Assembly (NCBI RefSeq): GCF_003991565.1
Contig: NZ_CP032819.1
Coordinates: forward strand, 2,790,001-2,854,000
DNA: 64,000 bases
Direction of reading: 5' to 3'
Origin: Butyricimonas faecalis
Lineage (GTDB): Bacteria > Bacteroidota > Bacteroidia > Bacteroidales > Marinifilaceae
Position numbers and translations under genes: made by a program. This document shows positions 52,888 through 61,081 of the stretch, one piece after another. The first letter of the stretch is position 1; each line of letters opens with the position of its first letter. The notes below the pieces were generated by a model that worked only from the letters and a program-made list of their open reading frames with translations, had not been told where the DNA came from and searched no databases.

Positions 52888-54330
52888 TTAATTAATGGTT
52901 TCACTTTTGGGTAAAGGAAAGATAAAGGCATCGTCCGGCATGGATCTGACAGGTTTGATATTGAGTTTTTTATAATAATACCATAATTGTCCTTCTCCTA
53001 CAAATTCCCTTTTGGCTTCATTAATCAATTCCGTGCTAAATTCCGATACAGAACTGATATCCAAGCGTCCGATGGTACAATTCCGTCCCCGGCGTACCAT
53101 GTCCAGTTCACTTGTAGCCTTGTCGAACATACTGGAATGCGCATAATATTCTGCCCGGATATAGTACATTTCGCTTAAACGGAGCATGGGTATCATGACT
53201 TCGTTTATCTGCTGGTTGCCTGTTGCAGTTTTGGAGTATTTTACGGATTGATAAAAATATCCGACTTCAGCGATTAACTCCCTACGGTAATCGGCAGGAT
53301 CATCGAATAGGTCATCTTTATCCCAAATGTCTAGATATAACTTTACGTACTCTCCATTATAATATTCCAGATAGTTGTCCAAAAGTTTTTCATTTGACAA
53401 TGCAAAAATTAGATCATCTTGCAATTTTGGTTTTTTACTAAGGTCGCTTTTAGAAGTAAACTGGAATAACTTGTGTAGATCTTTATCTTTTGCATCGATA
53501 ACGATTTGGGTAGCATCAAATGCCTCTTGGTATCTCCCGATATAAGCGTATGCACGAGCTAAAAGGGCTTGAATGGCGTAGTAATTCATCCTAAAGCCTC
53601 TATATGCCTCAAAAAGATCTGTAACTCCTAGTACCCCCATCCCGATTGCCGTGTTAAAACGGTACAATGAATGTAACTTGTCTTCTCGCGAATCCAACGT
53701 GTCATACGGCGCCACAAGATCTTTTGCCGCATTAAGGTCACGAATCACTTTTTCCATCACCTCGTTGACCGTTGTTCTTGGTTCGAAAGTCGATGGATAT
53801 TTCTCGAAATAAGGAATATAGGTACGGCCATCATCTTTGGATGGGGCAAATAAACGTACCATATCAAAGTGTAGGAAAGCCCGAAGAGCCAACGCCTCAC
53901 CTTTGATTACATTTTTTTCCAGTTCTTCTCCCGCAAATTTTAACGGGTCTTCATCGTCAATCCGTGACAATAAGTTATTCGCATTCGCAATAGAATTGAA
54001 AGCTCTCGACCAGATGTTGTCAATTAATGTTTCTGAATCTTGGACATCATAATTGAATTTTTCAGCCATGTGTTTCCAAGGATTATCGAGTTCTCCAGAA
54101 TCATAGTATTGCGCCAACACATCGAGTACACCCCATGTCATCTCCCTGCCGTACATGCTTCCGGAAGCCATGTTTTGATATATGCCGTTCAAAGCATTTC
54201 TGTATCCTAACCCGGTTTCAAAAAGCTGCTCTTCGTCAACTTGATCTTTCGGGCTTATTGTCAACCAATCGTTACACGAACTCAATACGGTCAACAAAGT
54301 TATAGCGGTAATAAATTTCAATACTTTCAT
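52888..54330 (-). CDS. SusD/RagB-family outer-membrane lipoprotein (locus 4)
   Basis: A 480-aa SusD-like lipoprotein with lipobox LSSC (Cys19), followed by NDWLTISPKDQVDEEQLFET. It has family helices GEALALRAFLHFDMVRLFAP and MLRLSEMYYIRAEYYAHSSM, and the same C-terminal FVGEGQLWYYYKKLNIKPVR pattern as the locus-3 SusD. It captures ligand for the SusC encoded upstream. The real stop of that susC, after frameshift, lies 10 bases before this start, restoring the tight spacing seen in the other loci. Confidence 0.95.
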   Translation of the reverse strand: MKVLKFITAITLLTVLSSCNDWLTISPKDQVDEEQLFETGLGYRNALNGIYQNMASGSMYGREMTWGVLDVLAQYYDSGELDNPWKHMAEKFNYDVQDSETLIDNIWSRAFNSIANANNLLSRIDDEDPLKFAGEELEKNVIKGEALALRAFLHFDMVRLFAPSKDDGRTYIPYFEKYPSTFEPRTTVNEVMEKVIRDLNAAKDLVAPYDTLDSREDKLHSLYRFNTAIGMGVLGVTDLFEAYRGFRMNYYAIQALLARAYAYIGRYQEAFDATQIVIDAKDKDLHKLFQFTSKSDLSKKPKLQDDLIFALSNEKLLDNYLEYYNGEYVKLYLDIWDKDDLFDDPADYRRELIAEVGYFYQSVKYSKTATGNQQINEVMIPMLRLSEMYYIRAEYYAHSSMFDKATSELDMVRRGRNCTIGRLDISSVSEFSTELINEAKREFVGEGQLWYYYKKLNIKPVRSMPDDAFIFPLPKSETIN

Positions 54331-54340
54331 ATTTTTTCTT

Positions 54341-57300
54341 TTAGAAGCTGGCTTTTAATGAAAAATTTATCGTTCTAGCAAAAGGATAGCTCAAACCCCT
54401 TTCTTCTTTTACCGACGACCATCTCACGAGATCTTCTGCACCGATCTCAAAACGTAGCATGCTCAATTTGGCTTTTTTATCCAAGGTTGAGTGAAATCAT
54501 AACCAAGAGAGATGGAGCTCAAAGATACCGTGTTGTAGTCTTGCACGAACCGAGATGTCGGGTTGGTTGCCGTAACACCGGATCTGCCGCTTTCCAGTTT
54601 TTTAAATTTTGCCTTGTCTCCGACTTTCTGCCATCTGTTCGTCAACACCCTTCTGTCCACATTCTCCTCGTAAATATTTGCGTTTTCTACCCGATCTACC
54701 AGTGTTTGGTTATAACGTTGTCCCCCGAATTCATACATAAAATTCGTGAACAAGGTAAAGTTTTTATAGACTAAGTTGAATCCGAATGAACCTTGCGCAT
54801 CCGGATCTGTACAACCGATCACCACTTGGTCGGAAGTATTCCACACGTCAGTTAACGTTCCGTCCGGGCGGATAAACACTTCATTACCATTGGACGGATC
54901 GATCCCCATTGATTTGACACCCCAAATGGTGTTCATGGATATTCCTTCGATGTATTTAGTGAAAGGCTTGCTGGTTGAACCATCGTAAGGATTGCTCGTG
55001 TTAAAATAGTCGTCCACTTGTGAGTTGTAATCTTTCAAGCTTTGGGCGATTTTCATCAAACGGTTTTGATTATGCGAGAGGTTTCCGAAAAGAGCAAAGT
55101 ATAGATCTTGTTTCCTGATAATATCCGCTCTCAAGTTGATTTCGTATCCCTTATTCCTTACTTCCCCGATATTGTCTTTGTACGTATTGAAACCCGTGGA
55201 ACTCGGGATGGTCACGCTATTAATACAGTCAGTGGTCTTTTTGTTGTAATAGGACGCTTTGATGTAGAAAAGACGATTCAATATGCTCAATTCAACCCCG
55301 ACATCCAACGTGTTCGTCGTTTCCCAAGTAAGGTCTTTATTCCCCAATGCCGTTAATGTCGCCCCGGCTCCTGTCTGGTACCATTGGTCATCATTCATCG
55401 TGTAAATCGTTTTGGCCTCGTAATCCGAGAAATTGACATTTCCGGTTTGCCCGTAGCTACCCCTGATTTTCAACTCGTCAATATACTTGTAGCTGTCCAT
55501 GAAAGCGTAATTGTGGATGTTGATACCGAACCCGGTAGACCAGAAAGGTGCATATTTCCGGTCGCTTCCAAATTTTGACGACCCGTCGATACGTCCTGAG
55601 AAATCGAATAGATAGATATCCCGGTAACTATAGTTTACCGTAGCAATAGCTCCGAACAACCTGCTTTTGCCTTCTGATTGAGAGGGCTTCTCGTAAATTT
55701 CTTTCGCATAATTAGGCGAATTCAACGAACCCGACGGGAAGCCCTTGTATAGGGCGAAACCGCTTTTGCTGTAATCTTCTTTCGTATTGATCCCGACGGT
55801 AAAGTTTACGCTGTGTTTGTCAAATGTGCGATTGTAAGCCAACAACAGGTTCATGTCCCAATTAAACGCTTCCCCGTTTGATTTTCTCAATTCTCCAGAA
55901 TAAAGTTGGGTCATGCTCAACGGTTCTGAATTCCGCTTGGAGAGCGGGTCAAGAAAACTTTCTCCATGTTCCACGATTCTGGTAATGCTGAAAGTTCCTT
56001 TCAGCAACAAATGTTGGGTTATATACCAATTCGCACTGAGATTGTTGATGAACTCCTCGATATCGGATTTGTCGTAATTCATCAATGTCGATTCGTAAAG
56101 GGGATTTTCCCGGTAATCAGTAGCCGTACTTGTTCCGTCATAATCTTGTAATTTTTCGAGATATTTCCCGTTTTTATCTTTGTAAGGATCATACGGTTGG
56201 GCATAGGCATATTTTGAGAAATCACCGTATGGAGATTCGGCCGATTTAGTCAAGTTATAGCTTACTTGATTTTTTACCTGCAATTCCCCTATCCGGTAGT
56301 CCACGTACAATGCAATCCCGATATTATCCCGGTAAGAACCGATCATGACTCCCGAGTTGGTATTGTAACCAAGATCAAGTCCAAACCGCACATTTTCCGC
56401 CCCTCCTTCTACAAATAAACTGTGTTTGTGATTGAATATGGTTTCAAGAGGTTTAGACAACCAATACGTATCGACACCTTTTTCAATATTCGTGAGTTTC
56501 GCATTATATTCTTTTTCCTTAGCAATTAAATCCAGGTCATCATCGGCGTCATAGCAGCCAGCTAACTTTTCGACTTTCAACTTTTCTCTCGCATTTAGAA
56601 GATCATAATCCGACAAGTCGGGAGCGACCACTGAACCGGTAAAGCTATACGAAACATTCAATTTACCTGGTTTCGGAGCTACGGTTGTGATAACCACGAC
56701 ACCATTGGCGGCACGCGAACCATATAGGGCCGTTGCTGCAGCATCTTTCAATATAGTGATACTCTCGATTCTATTGATGTCGAAGTCGTATAATTTTTGC
56801 ACGCTAATCTCGAACCCGTCCATAATAAACGTCGGAAGGTTCGGGTTATTCTGTAAATTACCTTTAGTTGTGTAATTCGGATCTAATTGCTTTATACCTA
56901 TACCGGATTCACCGCGAATATACATTTCCGGTAAGGCATTCGGGTCTGATCCCCATTGGTTGTTTTCTTTGATACGGAAAGAGGGATCAAATGCTTGCAA
57001 CGCTTTAATTACATTCGTTTTGGAAGCCTTTAAAAGTTCCTCTTTCTTTACAGAGACCGTATTTCCCGTGAAACTTTCTTTTCTGATGTTGGCATATCCC
57101 GTCACAACCACCTCATCCATCTCCTCCACGTCTCCTTTCATCTTGATAATCAATTTTTCATCATTTTTCCGATCATCACTTAAACGATAATGGATGGTTT
57201 CCATCCCAATAAACGAGAACACTAAAATTGTACTATCCATTTTGGGTATCTCAATTTTAAACTTACCATCCGCATCCGTTACAACCCCCAGTTTAGTTCC

Positions 57301-57756
57301 CTCTATAAGAATTGTAACTCCAGGCAACGGAACACTTTTCTCATCTACCACCTTACCCTTGATTTGCCGGGGTTTCTCCTGTGCTTTTTCATCTTTAGCC
57401 GGAGTGATGATGACTACATCATTTTGGATAACATAAGACAAAGGCGTATCTTTCAATAACTCGTTCAACACCTCTTCCAAAGTAGCACTCTTCACACTCA
57501 AATTCCTTTTCCCATACTTTATGACTTCTTCCATCTGATACAAAAAACGATAACCAGTTTTCTGACTCACATTTGTGATGGCTTGGTCGATAGTAACGTT
57601 TTCCAAATTCATTGTCAATCTTACAACTTGAGATTTCGCACCAACCTGCAAGAAGAAGAGGGACATGAATAGAAGAAGAAAGCTGCGTTTAAAAATAAAT
57701 CGCATCTTTTTAAATCTTTGCATTCCGCCAAAGACTTCAATTCCATTTTTTTTCAT
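54341..57756 (-). CDS. SusC/RagA-family TonB-dependent porin with STN domain (locus 4), frameshifted near its C-terminus
   Basis: The zero frame gives 1097 aa ending at a TGA at 54463. It has an extended n-region and signal peptide, STN domain, regulatory fold, EMDEVVVTGYAN, a plug with ILKDAAATALYGSRAANGVV, and most of the barrel. It stops before the last barrel strands. The -1 frame continues from 54472 for 43 residues (AKLSMLRFEIGAEDLVRW ... INFSLKASF) to TAA at 54341-54343, which matches the C-terminus of the locus-3 paralogue and restores the terminal Phe needed for barrel insertion. The switch point is A_AAA_AAG (54478-54472). Either an A7-to-A6 deletion, a read error, or -1 ribosomal frameshifting explains it. 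Full-length product would be about 1138 aa. Confidence 0.85.
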
Positions 57757-57813
57757 ACTTTTACATGCTTAATGATTAATTATTGACCTTTTAATCGTTA
57801 TTAAAACTCACTC

Positions 57814-57848
57814 AAGAGCAGAAAATAGTACCAATATTTTCTGCTCTT
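57814..57848 (-). terminator. Stem-loop between fecR and susC, locus 4
   Basis: AAGAGCAGAAAATA (57814-57827) pairs perfectly over 14 bases with TATTTTCTGCTCTT (57835-57848) around a 7-base loop, 16 bases after the fecR stop. It is the strongest of the four fecR-susC stem-loops, but no U-tract follows directly. Confidence 0.7.
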
Positions 57849-57864
57849 CACAATATAACAACAT

Positions 57865-59049
57865 CTATTTGAATATTTTATTCACGAACACGGTTCTACC
57901 TTTTACTTCGAAATGCACCCGAGTAGCTTTCTCCAACATATCCAATATTTCCGTGAAATCCTCATACCGGGCTAACTCTCCGGAGAAGTGATATTCCTTC
58001 AGTTCCGGGTTTACCCAAAATATATCAATATTATACCAACGTCCCAAGCACATCATGATGTCCTCCAAGGTATTATTCAATAATACAAACCGTCCATCCT
58101 TCCATGCAGAATAAAGGCTCGCATCTACCCGACGAATAAAAAGTTCTCCATCTTTATATACAACTTGTTGATCAGGCTGAATCTTCACGCTTTGCTTTCC
58201 ATCATATACCCGCACCAATCCTTCATTCAACGTGGTTTCTACAATTTTCTTATTCGGATAAGCCTGCAAATTAAATTGAGTTCCTAAGACCTCGACAGAC
58301 ACTTTGTCATCTGCATTCACTACAAACGGACGTGAAGCATCTTTTCTAACAATAAAAAAAGCCTCTCCACGTAAAAATACATCCCGTTTGTTCTTCCCGA
58401 ATTTAACTGGAAATCGTATCTCAGAATCTGAATTCAAGAACACCTCCGTACTATCAGACAAAAACAATTTATATTCTCCACCGCATGGCACCCGAATGGT
58501 ATTATACACAAGAACATCTCTTCCACTTTCCCCCACAATCTCTTCATAAGAAACTTGATGGCCATCATTTTTGGCTACCATACCGCTTCCCAAAGCTATT
58601 AATTGTTTCGTACTATCTTGCAATACAATTTCGTCACCGGAAGAAGTAATCAGAACAGCCTTGGAACCACCCGTCTCGATACGAGCTATCGATTGCGCAA
58701 TCTCTCGTTCCGTAGGCTTTCTAAAAAATCCCCAATACAACCCAATCCCTACAAGTAAAATTATAGAAACTGCAATACCCATCCTCCCAAAAGACATACT
58801 TCTTCGTTTGTTTCGTAACCCCAACTGTTTTTTCACCGTCTTCCACGAATCATCCACCTCAAAATGCCTGGCATATAAATCTCTGCTCGAAAGATTTTTT
58901 CCTTCAAGGATATATTGAAATAATTCTCTATTCCGAACATCCTCCTTCAGCCACGCTTCTAATCTCTCTTCTTCAGCAGGCGAAAGTGTACCGATCACTT
59001 TTTTAGCAATCAAACGAGATATTTTATAATCTTTCGGATAGTCCATCAT
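57865..59049 (-). CDS. FecR-family anti-sigma factor (locus 4)
   Basis: 394 aa. The cytoplasmic helix VIGTLSPAEEERLEAWLKED (18-37) is of the sigma-binding type, with a membrane helix at about 90-107. The FecR domain includes VPCGGEYKLFLSDSTEVFLN and VFLRGEAFFIVRKDASRPFV, and DUF4974 ends the protein (MMCLGRWYNIDIFW). It lies 85 bases downstream of its sigma gene (59135-59707). A second ATG three bases in is equally possible. Confidence 0.94.
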   Translation of the reverse strand: MMDYPKDYKISRLIAKKVIGTLSPAEEERLEAWLKEDVRNRELFQYILEGKNLSSRDLYARHFEVDDSWKTVKKQLGLRNKRRSMSFGRMGIAVSIILLVGIGLYWGFFRKPTEREIAQSIARIETGGSKAVLITSSGDEIVLQDSTKQLIALGSGMVAKNDGHQVSYEEIVGESGRDVLVYNTIRVPCGGEYKLFLSDSTEVFLNSDSEIRFPVKFGKNKRDVFLRGEAFFIVRKDASRPFVVNADDKVSVEVLGTQFNLQAYPNKKIVETTLNEGLVRVYDGKQSVKIQPDQQVVYKDGELFIRRVDASLYSAWKDGRFVLLNNTLEDIMMCLGRWYNIDIFWVNPELKEYHFSGELARYEDFTEILDMLEKATRVHFEVKGRTVFVNKIFK

Positions 59050-59134
59050 AAAACGTCCTAATTTAAATTTATAATTCTACCTACAGAACGACAGAATTTC
59101 AAAAAAGGATGAGTGGACTCGTCGTTTTTTTTGA

Positions 59135-59707
59135 TTATATTTTTGGAAACAAGAACAAAAGTAAATAATAATAATCCTTCAACGCTACACGAAGGACGTT
59201 TATCGCTTTATATTTCAATGATTTAACAGTGTTTGTAGAAATTCCTAATTCCTCTGCAATTTCTTTATTTTGCTTACCTTCCAAACTTAATTTTATAATT
59301 CGACGACTTTGAACAGGTAAAGCATCAATTGCCTCATTAACAATTCGATATGTCTCTTCTTCGATCACTAGATTTCGAAAAAAGTATTCACGATCAGCTG
59401 TTTCCGAACTATTTTGAATAGGCATTTTCTTTTGCTTTTTCAAATAATCGAAGCATTTGTTCTTGACAGCTACATATAAAAATATATCCGGTGTTGTTTT
59501 AAAATCATAAGATTCCCTTTTTTCCCACAAATGAATAAATACTTCCTGCGTAATGTCTTTCGCTATATCTTCATCCCCGATAAGACGGCAAGCAACAATA
59601 CACATAGACAAGTAATATTTTTTAAACAAGACCTCATAAGCCTCAATATTGCCACTACGAATAGAGTCAAATAAAAAGTTCTCTGTATTTTGATCACGTT
59701 TAGACAT
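59135..59707 (-). CDS. ECF sigma factor (locus 4)
   Basis: A 190-aa ECF sigma factor. Region 2 has CRLIGDEDIAKDITQEVFIH, and region 4 has LPVQSRRIIKLSLEGKQNKE with helix STNTVKSLKYKAINVLRVAL. It ends with the hydrophobic tail YYYLLLFLFPKI. It is the first gene of locus 4 and has a good promoter with a palindrome just upstream. Confidence 0.94.
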   Translation of the reverse strand: MSKRDQNTENFLFDSIRSGNIEAYEVLFKKYYLSMCIVACRLIGDEDIAKDITQEVFIHLWEKRESYDFKTTPDIFLYVAVKNKCFDYLKKQKKMPIQNSSETADREYFFRNLVIEEETYRIVNEAIDALPVQSRRIIKLSLEGKQNKEIAEELGISTNTVKSLKYKAINVLRVALKDYYYLLLFLFPKI

Positions 59708-59733
59708 AATTCTATGATTTACATCAAAAGAAC

Positions 59734-59745
59734 ACTCTTAAGAGT
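59734..59745. promoter_or_regulatory. 12-bp perfect palindrome at the sigma transcription start
   Basis: ACTCTTAAGAGT lies immediately downstream of the -7 element of the locus-4 sigma promoter, where transcription should begin. It could be an operator for a dimeric regulator. Confidence 0.45.
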
Positions 59746-59746
59746 A

Positions 59747-59777
59747 CAAAAGTAGAGAAAAAAATGAAAATAACAAT
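59747..59777 (-). promoter_or_regulatory. Promoter of the locus-4 sigma gene
   Basis: On the reverse strand TACTTTTG (59754-59747) fits TAnnTTTG, with ATTG (59777-59774, three of four bases of TTTG) 19 bases upstream. The start codon is at 59707. An inverted repeat CGAATC / GATTCG (59782-59803) lies just upstream. Confidence 0.6.
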
Positions 59778-59812
59778 TTTACGAATCCGCAGCCGCAGAT
59801 TCGACCCCGCAC

Positions 59813-59850
59813 AAAAAAAGAGGGTGTACTTCAAATTTTATCTCACCCTC
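59813..59850 (-). terminator. Rho-independent terminator after the TlpA-like gene
   Basis: On the reverse strand GAGGGTG pairs with CACCCTC around a 17-base loop and runs into TTTTTTT. It is 29 bases past the stop at 59880 and separates the right-hand locus from locus 4. Confidence 0.88.
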
Positions 59851-59879
59851 CTTTAACTACTCTTTCACATCAACCCCAA

Positions 59880-60968
59880 TCAATCCAATCTCTCCCGATA
59901 AATCTTCACCTGTTCCTCCAAATGCTTGATAACATCATCCCCCTCCCGATTCATCTTGGCTGCCGGAATACTATTTTCCAAAGCCCGAACTCCTTTACGC
60001 TTGAAACTTTCGCCATACCTGTAACACAAAATACCCATCGCTTCATGGACACGGTAATCCCCGTTCCTCCTACTTCTCAACAAACTCTCGGCCGCATCCA
60101 ACCCATTCTTGATAACAGCATCTGCTTTCGAATCAGAAGCCAGTACCAAATACATTATACTCTCCATAACGGAAAGATATTGCTCATCATCCCTGTATTT
60201 TTCCCGTATTACATCAAAATACCGGATAGCACTATTTTCGAAAATCTCCAATTTACACTGGTATTTCAAAGTAGCACTCTCTATATTCTCCGGCATAATT
60301 TCGAGTAAATAAAGCGCCTTAAGATACTCCTTCTCTTCCACAAGCTTCTTGACTGTTGTCAAATCAGCTTGAATCCCCTGTTCCGGAACAATTTTAAGCA
60401 CCCAAATAGCCATTCGAACAATTTCCGCCAATTTCGGACTCCTACCGTCCCAACGCCCTCTAACGATCCCTTGATCATCTATAATTATGACAGACGGGTG
60501 ATTGCCATGAAACGCCTCCGCACAAGCATCTGCCCCTTTCCCATAACCGCAAGAATAATTAATGCCATGATCTTTCCACCATTTCCGAGCTTCACGTTCC
60601 GATACCTTCTCGTGTGAATCCACTCCTATAAATTGCACTCCCTCATAAGGCTGCATATTCCGGAACAGCACCGTATCCAAATCATGGACCAGATTGATGC
60701 AACTACCACACCACGTGGACCAGAAATTTATCACGACAAACTTTCCTTTTAACGCCTTGCTGTTTAACTTTTTATCAAAATAAAATTCCGGGGCAGGCTC
60801 ACCCACTTGTTTAACCATCGTCATCGTGTTGCCTGCCGGCTTCATGTAATCTGTCATCCAACCCCTGGAATACTCTCTCATAAATTTGTTAAAAGCCTCG
60901 TAGTCCTGAGCCCTAGCAGAAATGACTGCAAGTAATAATACAGCCATGTAAATCAATTTCTTCATCAT
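59880..60968 (-). CDS. TlpA-like thiol-disulfide protein downstream of the GldFG gene
   Basis: A 362-aa exported protein with signal peptide (ending near ISARAQDYEA). The thioredoxin/AhpC-TSA domain has WCGSC (Cys87 and Cys90), with Ser in place of the usual Pro, and cis-proline NHPSVIII. A helical C-terminal region of about 150 residues is repeat-like (YLKALYLLEIMPENIESATL). The frame is open upstream to 61148, but no signal peptide results from that start, so the ATG at 60968 is chosen; 60965 is also possible. It lies 113 bases after the GldFG gene and is the last gene of the right-hand locus. Confidence 0.87.
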   Translation of the reverse strand: MMKKLIYMAVLLLAVISARAQDYEAFNKFMREYSRGWMTDYMKPAGNTMTMVKQVGEPAPEFYFDKKLNSKALKGKFVVINFWSTWCGSCINLVHDLDTVLFRNMQPYEGVQFIGVDSHEKVSEREARKWWKDHGINYSCGYGKGADACAEAFHGNHPSVIIIDDQGIVRGRWDGRSPKLAEIVRMAIWVLKIVPEQGIQADLTTVKKLVEEKEYLKALYLLEIMPENIESATLKYQCKLEIFENSAIRYFDVIREKYRDDEQYLSVMESIMYLVLASDSKADAVIKNGLDAAESLLRSRRNGDYRVHEAMGILCYRYGESFKRKGVRALENSIPAAKMNREGDDVIKHLEEQVKIYRERLD

Positions 60969-61081
60969 TATCCTCAAATTATTAAACCAAAGAGCCGAGT
61001 CAAAAGAGACGCTTTCGCCACGGCCCTGTGATACGAAATTATTACACATACACGGCACGAAACAGCGCCAAAATACATTCT

